From Plantago elongata (taxonomy: Eukaryota > Streptophyta > Magnoliopsida > Lamiales > Plantaginaceae), in assembly GCA_036897095.1 (NCBI GenBank), contig JAYMSP010003173.1, forward strand, positions 1 to 20,778: 20,778 bases of DNA. Direction: 5' to 3'. Positions 1 to 8,234 of the stretch are shown here, one piece after another (positions within the stretch are counted from its first letter, which is position 1; every line of letters starts with the position of its first letter). Under the pieces are notes generated by a model, which saw only the letters and a list, made by a program, of their open reading frames with translations, did not search any database and was not told where the DNA came from. The translations under genes were made by a program, and so were the position numbers.

Positions 1-230
1 GCATTCGGATTATGGTACCGTTGCATAACCGACTTCATGTTGGGAGAGAAAAACGCATGTGAAGCGTTTGCTGGAGTGGAAATAAAAAGGCCAATATCAG
101 CACCAAAAGTGGAGCAGAAACTGCTAGCTTTCTTGAACAAGCCTTTACGGCGCTTTGAGAATGTAGCATACAAGGCATCTTTATCGAGCATTGGCTCTAT
201 CGGTATTGGTTGATGGCCTTTTGGATCCAT
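1..230 (-). CDS. Type I MADS-box protein, alpha copy of unit 1 (3' end beyond window)
   Basis: The reading frame is open from the ATG at 230 to the left edge (76 codons) and starts MDPKGHQPIPIEP. It contains the MADS core ATFSKRRKGLFKKASSFCST, then GADIGLFIST and a FFSPNMKSVMQRYHN segment. This is the DNA-binding and dimerisation domain of a type I (Mα-like, AGL62/AGL29-type) transcription factor, a nuclear protein of a class often active in gametophyte or endosperm. The usual basic N-terminal arm (MGRxKI) is replaced by MDPKGHQ. No intron is seen, as usual for type I genes. The C-terminal coiled-coil part lies outside the window, so whether the gene is whole cannot be judged. The start is fixed by alignment with copies at 1768-2301 and 19174-19707, which begin at the same GGATCCAT site. 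A TATA-like box lies about 85 bp upstream. Confidence 0.8.
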   Translation of the reverse strand, partial: MDPKGHQPIPIEPMLDKDALYATFSKRRKGLFKKASSFCSTFGADIGLFISTPANASHAFFSPNMKSVMQRYHNPN

Positions 231-309
231 GGCAATTTATTGACAAGTTATAGAAAAGCAAAGAGATGAATGGCCAGGTTGTGTGCTTGTATGTTTACTA
301 TGAACCATG

Positions 310-318
310 TATTTATAG
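310..318 (-). promoter_or_regulatory. TATA box of MADS alpha, unit 1
   Basis: On the minus strand this reads CTATAAATA, about 80-88 bases upstream of the ATG at 230. The same box occurs at matching distance in the other copies (7249-7257, 17540-17548, 19792-19800). Just upstream, all copies share a block reading AATTGTGCACTCCATTTTT on the minus strand. Confidence 0.6.
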
Positions 319-947
319 GTGAAAATAGTGACACAAAAATGGAGTGCACAATTAACACAATTTATGAGAGTTGACATAAAAGTGAAAATCAACGGAACCA
401 AGCAATCTAATTCAAGATTTGAACAAAAAAGAAGAAAATAAATACATGTATATACCATCTAATGAAATTATTTCAAACCGTGTTCAAAATTTTAGCCTTA
501 AAATAGGACGGTGCTAATATAAATGATGAAATACAATGCAGATAAGGTTTGATTGTTTTACATTTTAAGAAATATAATGATAGGAAAGCATAATATTATA
601 ATAATGTGGTGCATTAATTTAAAAGAATGAGAATATAATTTAATTGATCGTTGTAAATCTAATTTTACATAGATCGAGTTAAGAATTTATAAAATATAGT
701 AAAAGCTACGGAAATAAGCTTAGGTAAATTGATACATTTAGAGTGTGATAGAATTAGTATGTCGCGAGTATTTTTAGGAAACTGAGACCACGATTAGTAA
801 CGTGGTTTTTTTTTAATGGTTGACGTTTAGTTCTTATACTAGCTTTTCAAAAGTTAGTAAAGGGTACTCTAGGTTGAGGAAGTTTTCCTTATGATTTTTC
901 CGACCGAATCCTATATAGATAACTTATTCGTAATTGTATTTGACCGT

Positions 948-958
948 CTATAAATATT
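948..958 (+). promoter_or_regulatory. TATA-like box, possible relic of the sHSP promoter
   Basis: CTATAAATATT on the plus strand, about 105 bp upstream of an ATG at 1062. The same box is at 7885-7895. A GAAnnTTT-type sequence some 70 bp further upstream resembles half of a heat-shock element, but no perfect GAAnnTTCnnGAA array is seen. The assignment is tentative. Confidence 0.3.
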
Positions 959-1310
959 TGAGGGTTGAGCGTACAATAATTGATAATATTTCATTGGAAT
1001 AGCCCATTTGATAGTTGTATATATGAATTTCAGTGTTGATCCAAAGAATATATGATGTCTCATGAGTCTCATACCTAGAATTTCAGTTTCAATATCGATC
1101 CATCATTACTTCTTAGATCAAGTTGGACAAAATGAAGGCCCATATCTTACTCCAAAACATTATAAAATTAAAATGGATAGTCCGATGTTTTTTTGTAAAT
1201 GGATCTACTTTATAAAAGAATTTCATCACCTCTATAAAATCGAACTTATAAAATGGTGTGAAACTAATTCGTATTTAATTCCGGTAATAAGGACAATGTG
1301 CACTGGATGT

Positions 1311-1533
1311 GCTCGTATCGATAGAAACAAGACGTCGGAGGCATGTGTTCAAGCGAGACTTCTAGGGTTGAAGAAAAGATGATGTGAAGGTGAGGTTGAG
1401 GAAGGAATGGTTTTGCAGATAAGAGGAGAGGAAGGTCGCAAGTGGCACCACACCGAGTGGATCGGTGGTATGTTCTTGAGGCGTTTCCACGCTACATGCG
1501 AATGCCGAATTGGATCAAATCAAGGCCGATATG
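1311..1533 (+). pseudogene. Class I small heat-shock protein (HSP20) relic, unit 1
   Basis: Pieces of a cytosolic class I sHSP (normally about 155 aa, an ATP-independent chaperone) are readable across more than one frame. They are ARID (start of the alpha-crystallin domain), HVFK, GLKK, then EVEEGMVLQIRGEEGRKWHH, FLRRF, and after a shift ANAELDQIKADM. These line up with the family pattern ETPEAHVFKADLPGLKK, VEVEE.RVLQISGER, KWHRVERSSGKFLRRF, RLPENAKVDQVKA.M. There are at least two frameshifts and internal stops, and the last beta strand (GVLTVTVPK) is gone. An ATG at 1062 reads MSLIP, the usual class I sHSP N-terminus, but about 250 bp separate it from the domain instead of the usual 45-50 codons, so I leave it outside the feature. 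It converges on the MADS gene at 1768-2301. Confidence 0.72.
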
Positions 1534-1660
1534 TTCTGTTATGTTACATTCTATCCTGTTTTGTTAGATTTTTGTTATACAATGAAGGATTAAATGTAAT
1601 TTGTGTAAAAGGTTATGTAATAAAAACTTAAACACCATTGCCCTTAATCATACAAATCAG

Positions 1661-1704
1661 AAAACACAGGTACTGAAAAACGAAAAATACAAGTACTGAA
1701 AAAC
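1661..1704. repeat. Short direct repeat in the MADS 3' flank
   Basis: Two imperfect copies of a roughly 22-bp motif (AAAACACAGGTACTGAAAAA, then AAAATACAAGTACTGAAAAA) stand side by side. The same doubled motif lies at about 6531-6580 and 8630-8680, so it predates the unit duplication. It lies in the presumed 3' UTR of the MADS gene. Confidence 0.6.
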
Positions 1705-1767
1705 AACAGAGCAAAACAACAAACAACCGAACATAACATAACATAAGTAATTAAAATGATCAAACAA

Positions 1768-2301
1768 CTAGTTTTCATTCATGGAACTTGAGCCTTCGCT
1801 TGACTTCAGCTTCTCCATGCGACTAGCTGTTTCTTCACGTACACGTTCAACGAACGTCTTCATTTTTGCCAGTTCTTCCTTGTCCATATGCTCCAAATTA
1901 AAATCATTATACTTACCATCTGCCCGAGCTTTCTTCTCCTCCTCATCCAACTTCTTCCCCCGTTCGAGCTCAATAGAAAGTTGTGCTCTCAGCTCCCCTT
2001 GCTCTTGTTTCATCTTCTTGAGAGTCTCGCGGACAAAGATATCATCCACCTGTTCAAAAACGGTTGGCTGACGGTCTGGATTCTGGTAGCGGTCAATAAC
2101 CGAATCCATGGAGGGAGAGAAAAATGAATGCGGAGTGTTTGTTGGACTGTAAACAATAATGCCAATATCTGCATCAAAATCGGTGCAAAATTCGCTAGCT
2201 TTGTTGAACAAGCCTTGACGGCGCTTTGAGAATGTAGTATACAAGTTCTCTTTCTTCTGTATTGGCTTGATTGGATTTGTCTTATGGCCTTCTGGATCCA
2301 T
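1768..2301 (-). CDS. Type I (Mα-like) MADS-box transcription factor, beta copy of unit 1
   Basis: A complete intronless frame of 177 aa. Residues 1-17 (MDPEGHKTNPIKPIQKK) replace the usual MGRxKIEIK arm. Residues 18-60 carry the MADS core with TTFSKRRQGLFNKASEFCTD and ADIGIIVYSP, where family members usually have LFKKAS. Residues 61-75 give FFSPSMDSVIDRYQN, typical of Mα proteins (HPSVDSVIDRF). Residues 90-165 are very rich in E, K and R (KKMKQEQGELRAQL, KLDEEEKKARAD, DKEELAKMK) and look like a coiled coil for dimerisation. The tail is SSSMNEN. By hand count it is about 85% identical to the protein at 19174-19707. Expected role: nuclear DNA-binding partner in a type I heterodimer. The start ATG matches the other copies. 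A broken sHSP gene converges on its 3' end, and a Mutator-like element sits about 400 bp upstream. Confidence 0.87.
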   Translation of the reverse strand: MDPEGHKTNPIKPIQKKENLYTTFSKRRQGLFNKASEFCTDFDADIGIIVYSPTNTPHSFFSPSMDSVIDRYQNPDRQPTVFEQVDDIFVRETLKKMKQEQGELRAQLSIELERGKKLDEEEKKARADGKYNDFNLEHMDKEELAKMKTFVERVREETASRMEKLKSSEGSSSMNEN

Positions 2302-2698
2302 GACAATATTATCAAGTTATACAATGCAAAGAGATGAATTGGTTGTGTTTGTGTTCTTGTATTTTTTACTATGAAACTGCAGGTATTTATCGGTGAAAAT
2401 AGTGATACAAAAATGGAGTGCACAATTAATACAATTATGAAAGTTAATATAAAAGTGAAAATTAATGGAACCAAAAAATCTAATTCTAGATTTGCACAAA
2501 AAAGAAGTAAATAATTAAATTTGTATAGAATGTAATGATATTATTTTGAACAATAGTCAAATTATTACGTCAATATTCTATCCCGCCTAATTTGGAATAT
2601 GACGGTTACTACTCTATGGTTTGAAGAAATGAATAAAATAGGAAGGTGTAATATGGTACATGTGTAGAGATTGGTGCATTAATATGAAGAAATAAAAA
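2302..2698. repeat. Upstream region of MADS beta, unit 1
   Basis: Non-coding promoter DNA homologous to 19708-20110. Homology ends at the edge of the Mutator-like element and resumes beyond it at 4022. ORFs at 2010-2474 and 2317-2499 are frame shadows of the gene and its promoter. Confidence 0.7.
2384..2392 (-). promoter_or_regulatory. Altered TATA box of MADS beta, unit 1
   Basis: The minus strand reads CGATAAATA where all the other readable copies have CTATAAATA. It lies about 85-90 bp upstream of the ATG. The single T-to-G change weakens the TATA consensus in this otherwise intact gene. Confidence 0.45.
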
Positions 2699-2798
2699 TG
2701 ATAAATTTTATTTTTCACTAGAACCTTTTGGCCCACTTTGAATTTACACCCAGACCCTTTTTTTTTTTGGAGTCTGCACTTGAATGTTAGTCAACAGA
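2699..2798 (+). repeat. Left terminal inverted repeat of the Mutator-like element
   Basis: About 100 bp pairing with 3916-4012 in inverse orientation. It runs from the ATTTTATTTTTCACT motif through a T-rich tract to TGTTAGTCAACAGA. Confidence 0.8.
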
Positions 2799-3004
2799 GC
2801 GGCTTCACACAAAGGTTGGATGGCATTACTGACGTCCGTTAAGTGAGGGTAAAAATGTCATTTCTCTCATACCATTTCCCTCCAAGTCTTTCACTCCAGT
2901 CACTCGATTTCCCTCCATTTCTCACACCATAAATCCTAATTCTATCCCCAATTCTCAATCTTCACAATTAATGTCCAATTCCGAAAATTTGTTGTAAATC
3001 GAAG

Positions 3005-3330
3005 ATGGCGGATAATTCAGTGCCAACAATTTGTCGGTGTAAGGTTCAAAGTGCTCGAATTACCTCTTGGACTGACGGGTATCCTAGACGGAGGTTTGAA
3101 AGATCGTTTCTTTGGGGTATGTGACATGTGTTCATTGTTGGTATAGTTTGTGCTTTGCTAGCTTGATTTCGTAGTGTAATATGTTGATTTTGGATGATTT
3201 TTCTGGTTTTTTGCTTGTTTATGCATCTTCTTGGTTCATTGTAGACTAGACGAGCATGAAAGATGTCGTTTCTTCTCGAATTCTGCTGTACGCAAAAGTT
3301 TCACTGGAAACAAGCCTTCGGTTCTTACCA
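3005..3330 (+). pseudogene. GRF-type zinc-finger gene fragment captured in the element
   Basis: An ATG at 3005 opens MADNSVPTICRCKVQSARIT followed by SWTDGYPRRRFERSF. The C-x-C, TSWT and P-x-RRF pattern is that of plant GRF zinc-finger proteins. A GT (3117) and a T-rich stretch ending in AG (3244) look like an intron, and beyond it DEHERCRFF supplies the expected C-x-F-F part. Joining at these exact sites puts a stop right after the junction and the usual GC between the halves is missing, so it is degenerate or differently spliced. It is probably a transduplicated host-gene piece and not a working gene. The ORF continuing to 3485 shows no further domain. Confidence 0.45.
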
Positions 3331-3420
3331 ATCCGAGGCGATTCGATCCCAACACTCCTGCTAACAACCCATTAGATTCGTGGGGTTTCTTGATTTTCAG
3401 TAATCGTAGATTTTGTTGTG

Positions 3421-3633
3421 TCAATTGCGAGCATCCTCGAAGTATACCATATCACCATCTTCGTCAACATAGCTTAGAAGCATAACAGTGTCAGGAGAGA
3501 AGCTAAAGAGTGAAACAACCTTCTCTCTCAGACCACCCATATCGAACTCCGGGTCTCCATCAACAACACGTGCATTGAACCTTCGAAGTGTTTCACCATA
3601 CTTGACCTTGATCACCAAGTTTGAAGCCGCCAT
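3421..3633 (-). pseudogene. NBR1-like PB1-domain fragment captured in the element
   Basis: From the ATG at 3633 the frame reads MAASNLVIKVKYGETLRRFN, then ARVVDGDPEFDMGGLREKV, VSLFSF, and LSYVDEDGDMVYFEDARN. This is a PB1 domain: a basic lysine in strand beta 1 (VIKVKYG), LRRF, and the acidic OPCA motif DEDGD. The order and spacing fit the N-terminus of the plant selective-autophagy receptor NBR1 (VIKVSYG..LRRF...MAGLKEKI..LF......L.Y.DEDGD). About 70 residues of a normally 700-900-residue protein are kept. The ZZ, four-tryptophan and UBA regions are absent. The captured piece probably includes 5' UTR up to about 3780. The frame is intact, so the fragment could be translated if the element is transcribed. 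In-frame codons upstream up to 3666 lack an ATG. Confidence 0.65.
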
Positions 3634-3915
3634 CGCGTTCCAGTAAGCCGCAGAGTGACCGCCCAAGATTTGTAGAGAAAAGGGTAGATGAAACGGAAGA
3701 GAAAGCAGAGAATCAACGCGTAGCCGTGAGCCGCTGTTTTACTCTTAGCGAATTGTGAATTGAGGAGATGAAGCACACGCACACTGACTAAGGTTCAGGT
3801 AGTGAGTGCAAATTTCTGTAAAGATTTCGGTAACGCGTGTAAATTTCTACAAAGGTTTTGGTGTAATTTGAAAATAAAACTAACGGAGAGATAACGTTGT
3901 CTATTCCGTGCTAGT

Positions 3916-4012
3916 TCTGTTGACTAACGTTCAAGTGCAAACTCCAAAAAAAAAGGCCTGGGTGTAAATTCAAAGTGGGTCAAAAGGTTCAAGTGAAAAA
4001 TAAAATTTTCTC
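3916..4012 (-). repeat. Right terminal inverted repeat of the Mutator-like element
   Basis: Inverse partner of 2699-2798. It begins TCTGTTGACTAACG and ends GTGAAAAATAAAATTTTCTC. Confidence 0.8.
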
Positions 4013-4021
4013 AAATAAAAA

Positions 4022-4192
4022 ATAAGTACTTGAGGTTTGACTGCTTTACAGTTTGAGAAACCAAGTGAAATAGAAAGGCGTAACATAGTAAGAGTGGATA
4101 GAGGTGCATTAATGTAAATAGTGAAAATAATATTATAAATGAAGTTTGATTGTTTTACGGTTATAAGAAATTCGGTAAAATAGGTAGGTGTA
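4022..4192. repeat. Distal upstream part of MADS beta, unit 1
   Basis: Non-coding DNA homologous to 20265-20435, with shared runs such as GAAATAGAAAGGCGTAACAT. It marks the right end of unit 1, where homology stops and the GATCCG-rich repeat begins. Confidence 0.65.
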
Positions 4193-4195
4193 CAA

Positions 4196-4785
4196 GTAAA
4201 GCTACGCAACGGACGGATTGGATAATATCCGATCCGTTTTACTAGATATCTAGTCAAACTGATGAGTAAATACTAAAATTCCTATCCTTTATCGATCCAT
4301 TAAGAGCAGATCAGATAACGGATAAATCCGTCAAATAAAGGATAAATTCACGGATATCTGTTAACCATGAAATTTGATAGAAAAAAATAATTTTCAACAT
4401 TTATTGAACAATAAAATGATGAATAAAATAAAAAGATAGAAACCAGAAGAGAACACCAAACAATAAAGGTTCATATAATTAATTCAAAATACACTTCTAA
4501 TGTTTCAAAACGAAACTAAATGATTCAAACTTCCATAATAATTCCTTCCATAATCATTCCTAATTATGTTTTAATTAGGGTAAAGTTTTGTATATGTATA
4601 TGTATATGTAATATAAAATAAAATAAGACAAAGAACGGATGACGGATATTCGGGATATTTATCTGTTCATAACGGATAGACAAAAATTACATCCTTTATT
4701 CGATTCATTAGCTAATGATCCGGATCGATCCGATCCGTAAATGTAGATAAACGAATACGGATCATATAGAGCAGCCCTATATATA
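4196..4785. mobile_element. GATCCG-rich dispersed repeat, likely non-autonomous DNA transposon
   Basis: Both ends are rich in ATCCGATCCG-type words: CGGATTGGATAATATCCGAT near 4211 and GATCCGGATCGATCCGATCC near 4718. The right end closes with GAGCAGCCCT, which resembles hAT-type termini. The interior is AT-rich with no coding potential. Its central part (4308-4490) recurs at 9230-9410. Exact ends and target duplication are not clear. Confidence 0.5.
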
Positions 4786-4917
4786 TAAGTGATGGGTATA
4801 TTGATGCCCTAGACTTGGACCGGGTCGGGACAAAAAGAAGCCTAATTCTCTTTCTTTCCAAAACATTATCATGCCAAGTGTTTATGAGAATGTCAATAAG
4901 CAGAGTAGAGTTATTGA

Positions 4918-5587
4918 CCATGCCCAATGGGGCGCCATGGCGCTGCCGCCGTGCCAATCGAAACATCGTAGACGCTCCAATCGGCAATTCTCGCCGTACT
5001 AACAGGCGCGGCGAGCGTTTTGGCGCCGTGCCACGGCGCCTGGCAGCAGCCAGGACTGCTGCCATGTGCTGCTTCATTTTTTTTTTTGTTTCTTTATATT
5101 TTGTCCAATTTCAAACGCGAATAACTCGAAAAATATAAATGTAAAAAATATATAAAAATTACCAACGGATTCGTCTCTTCGAGATCTACGAATGGAAAAC
5201 ACTCTCGATTATTTTTGGATCATTCTATCTCACACTCATTTTCTCTCTCAATTAAACTTAAAATTGTAAAACAACCTCCAATAATTCAATTTTATTCATT
5301 TCAACTTCTAAACACTATTATAATATATTAAATATGTTTTTAGTAAAATAAAAAAACAATTTTTTTTTAAATTTTAAACTTTAAAAAAATTATAAAACGA
5401 CTTAAAACAATGCAATTTCATTAATTTCAACATCTAATCACTCTTATAGTATGAATAATATATAAATAAAAATTAAAAAAAAATTAAAAAAATTAAAAAA
5501 ATTGATGACGTGGCGACGACGCGCCACCATTGGAGCAAAAACGACGACGACGCACCGTCGGGTCGTGACCATTGGGAATGGTCTTAG
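4918..5587. mobile_element. MITE-like element with GC-rich head and AT-rich body
   Basis: The ends carry an inverted 15-mer differing at one base: GACCATGCCCAATGG (left) and, on the opposite strand, GACCATTCCCAATGG (right). TTA flanks both sides within a few bases, hinting at a PIF/Harbinger-type target. The left 150 bp is GC-rich and palindromic, including a perfect 9-bp inverted repeat GGCGCCGTGCCACGGCGCC. The body is poly-A/T-rich, and a second GC block near 5505-5560 has GACGACGACGC repeats. There is no protein of its own. The element is absent from the matching part of the spacer at 9410-9780. ORFs across the GC-rich part are compositional. Confidence 0.5.
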
Positions 5588-6289
5588 TCCATTAGATTGA
5601 ACTTTGAAGGTGATTGTTAAGCCAGGTAAATGAGATCACTAAAAAGCTTTAGAATGATCACATAAGCAATCCCAAGACACTTGTCTAATATCTCTGATAT
5701 TGGAAAAATAAAAGTTAATGAATGAATTAACCTTAATATATATCAGCTAAGTTTCACATCAAATTGGTTATTGTGTGGTTAAAATTGTAACCTTGCATCT
5801 GATTCTATTCCTCTCAGGTCTCGTACAAGGTTTCCTTTGGTAGAATTATTGTGTGGAATTAAGTGTTAGCTAGTGTGGCAAATCCACCTTACCTAGTTCT
5901 TTTAGTTACTATTGCCGCTTCTTACATTGGACAATATTTCTACCATGAATAATTAAAAGATTAGTTTCATGATGTAGAGAGTATGGAATCTAGAAAGTAT
6001 AACTACATAGTATATATAGTTCAATTTTCAGGCTTCTATATACACGAGCCATTAGCTATATATCTGTGGTGTTTTGCTGTTGTAATTCAATCACTAATGA
6101 GGAACATTGTGTTTACAGATTTTTACAATCATCCTGATACGATTGGCTTATTTACTACCAAATCACATCTAGTTCTGAACGAATCTTACATTTCCGAAGT
6201 GCCTTACTCAGTAAAGTATCTTGGTTTTATAACTTGCCTTCCATACATGTACATGAAACACATTGCAAGTCATTAACTTGGTCAAGCAG
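5588..6289. other. Spacer between units 1 and 2, no supported gene
   Basis: AT-rich DNA. The block 5855-5990 is homologous to 9780-9920, with shared runs GCCGCTTCTTACATTGGACA and AAAAGATTAGTTTCAT. An ORF of 97 codons at 5983-6276 has no recognised domain and low-complexity composition, so I do not call it a gene. Confidence 0.5.
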
Positions 6290-6639
6290 ATCTTTTCAAT
6301 GTGGGATTTCCATAACTAATTCAATCCATACACATCCGAAGCCCAATTTGATGTCAAATTGTTGAATATGGCTCTATTTCCTGGTCTTTTGTTATGTTCT
6401 ATGAAGGATAAAATGTTACTGTGTTGTTAGGTTGTGCAATAAAAAGTTAAGATCATTGCCCTTCATCATATGAAATGGTTAAACCATTCGTTAATCACGA
6501 GTATAATGGGAAAATCCATCATACAAAATCAGAAAACACATGTACTGAAAAACAAAAAACACAGGTACTGAAAAACAAAAACAACCAAACATAACAAAAT
6601 ATAACATGGCATGATCGAACTATCCAAACTGAATTAGTT
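6290..6639. repeat. 3' flank of MADS alpha, unit 2
   Basis: Non-coding DNA homologous to 16473-16740, with shared runs CTAATTCAATCCATACACAT and ATCATATGAA. From about 6395 on it also matches the beta 3' flanks (TATGAAGGAT, GCAATAAAAA), so all 3' flanks share a common origin. It contains a doubled GTACTGAAAAAC motif. Confidence 0.65.
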
Positions 6640-7162
6640 CTAATTCATCGAACTTGGCCCTCCGCCTGACTTAAGCCTCTCCATCTGGGCAGCTGTTTCT
6701 GCACGAATATGTTCAAAGAACGCCTTCATCTTGGCCAACTCTTCCTTGTCCATCTGCTCCACATTAAACTCTTTAACCTTTCCATCTGCTCGAGCTTTCT
6801 TCTCTTCCTCATCCAACCTGTCTGCCCTTTTGAGCTCAGCAGCAAGTTGTGCTCTCACCTCGGAATACTTCTCGCTCACCCTCTTGATAGACCCACAGGC
6901 GTGGATATCATCCACCAATTCAAAAGGGCTTGGTGGAGCGTTCAGATTATGGTAGCGTTTCATAACCAACTCCATGTTGGGGGAGAAAAAAGCATGTGGG
7001 GCGTTTGCTAAAGTGGAAATAAAAAGGCCAATATCAGCACCAAAAGTGGAGCTGTAACTGCTAGCTTTGTTAAGCCTTTACGGCGCTTTGAGAATGTAGC
7101 ATACAAGGCCTCTTTATCCTGTATTGGCTCTATCGGTATTGGATGATGGCCTTTGGATCCAT
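6640..7162 (-). pseudogene. Type I MADS-box pseudogene, alpha copy of unit 2
   Basis: It is homologous to the alpha copy at 1-230 and the beta genes over the full length. Starting at the conserved ATG (7162), the run of T just after the start is one base short (CCTTTGG against CCTTTTGG in unit 1), giving a stop after ten codons. A second, 4-bp deletion near 7070 falls in the GLFNKAS motif. Between the breaks the expected residues are still legible (ATFSKRR; FGADIGLFIST). The rest is open to the stop at 6640, and an internal Met at 6975 would give a 111-aa protein with no MADS domain: FELVDDIHACGS, RAQLAAELKRADRLDEEEKK, MDKEELAKMKAFFEHIRAET. That truncated coiled-coil form could be made if translation reinitiated, but the gene as a transcription factor is dead. 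Confidence 0.8.
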
Positions 7163-7990
7163 GGCAATTTTATTAAGTTATAGAAAAGCAAACATATGAA
7201 TGGGTTTTGTGCTTGCTTGTGTGCTTGTATATTTACTATGAACCAGGTATTTATAGGAGATTATAGTGACACAAAAATGGAGTGCACAATTAACACAATT
7301 TATGAGAGTTGATATAAAAGTGAAAATCAATTGAACCAAGCAATCTAATTCAAGATTTAAACGAAAAATAAGAAAATAAATAAATGTATATACTATTTAA
7401 TTAATGAAATTATTTTGTCCATGGTCAACATTTTATGATTAAATTAGGACGGTGTTAATATAAATGATGAAGTAAAATGCAGTTAAGAATTGACTATTTA
7501 CATTTATAAGAAATAAAAAAGGAAGGCAAAATATTATAGTAATGTGGTGCATTAGTTTAAAAGAATGAGAATATAATGTAATTGATCGTTGTAATTCTAA
7601 TTCTACATAGATCGAGTTAAGAATTGATAAAATATTGTAAAATTTAGAAATCAGTGTAGGTAAAATGATACATATAGGGTGTGATAGAATTAGTATGTCC
7701 CAAGTGTTTTAGGAAACTGAGACCATGATCAGTAATGTGGCTATTTTTTTTAATGGAAGACGTTCGAATCTTATGCTAGCTTTTTCAAAATTAGTAAAAG
7801 GTAATCTTAGGCCGAGAACGTTTTCCTTACGATTTTCCAACCGAATCTTATTTAGCTAACTTATTCGTAATTGTATTTAATTGTCTATAAATATTTTAGG
7901 GGTTGAGGGTACAATAATTATTAATATGTTGTTGGAATAGCCCATTAATAGTTGTATCTACGAATTTCAGTGTTGATCGAAACGATATGA
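7163..7990. repeat. Upstream/intergenic part of the composite tandem repeat, unit 2
   Basis: Non-coding AT-rich DNA collinear with 231-1060 and 17467-18400. It includes the second TATA-like box at 7885-7895 ahead of the sHSP relic. No gene is seen. Confidence 0.7.
7249..7257 (-). promoter_or_regulatory. TATA box of the MADS alpha pseudogene, unit 2
   Basis: The minus strand reads CTATAAATA at the conserved distance from the former start codon. The promoter survives although the coding region is broken. Confidence 0.5.
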
Positions 7991-8234
7991 TGTCTCTGAC
8001 CTAAGACTTTAGTTTCGCTATTGATTGATTATTATTTCTCGGACCAGGTTTGGACAAAATGAAGGTCCAAATCTAACTCCAAAACATTATAAAATTAAAT
8101 GGATAGTCCGATGATTTTTTAAATGAATCTACTTTATTAAATAATTTCATCACCTCTATAAAAACGAACTTATAAAATGGTGTGAAACTAATTCGTATTT
8201 AATTCCGATAATAAGGACCATGTGCATTGGCAAG

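Larger units (their letters stand above)
231..1060. repeat. Upstream/intergenic part of the composite tandem repeat, unit 1
   Basis: This AT-rich non-coding stretch lies between MADS alpha and the sHSP relic. It matches 7163-7990 and 17467-18400 base for base over long runs, including the block near 300-420 (TATA region) and the block near 780-960 ending in CTATAAATATT. The small ORF at 237-458 covers the MADS promoter and is not supported as coding. Confidence 0.75.
2699..4012. mobile_element. Mutator-like element carrying gene fragments (Pack-MULE-like)
   Basis: Long terminal inverted repeats of about 100 bp (2699-2798 and 3916-4012) match at roughly 90%, for example CCCACTTTGAATTTACACCC on the left and its complement on the right. 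The sequence AAATAAAAA stands just outside both ends (2690-2698 and 4013-4021), a fitting 9-bp target duplication for Mutator, although it is low-complexity. The homologous locus in unit 3 lacks the element: 2681-2698 joined to 4022 onward matches 20084-20112 joined to 20262 onward. No transposase is encoded, so it is non-autonomous. The interior holds a GRF zinc-finger-like fragment (plus) and an NBR1-like PB1 fragment (minus), as in Pack-MULEs. Confidence 0.8.

Noticed and set aside
1781-2071. Plus-strand ORFs opposite the MADS genes (1781-2071, 1888-2127, 19187-19438, 19294-19485, 6709-7011)
   Set aside because: They are antisense shadows of the charged coiled-coil coding region, giving Ser/Leu/Phe-rich products in every copy.
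4712-5138. ORFs of 121 and 107 codons on opposite strands
   Set aside because: Both lie over the GC-rich palindromic head of the MITE-like element and reflect its composition.
5983-6276. A 97-codon ORF with Tyr/Ile-rich product
   Set aside because: No domain, no homologous frame in the matching spacer, no promoter signal. It could be unknown but is not supportable.
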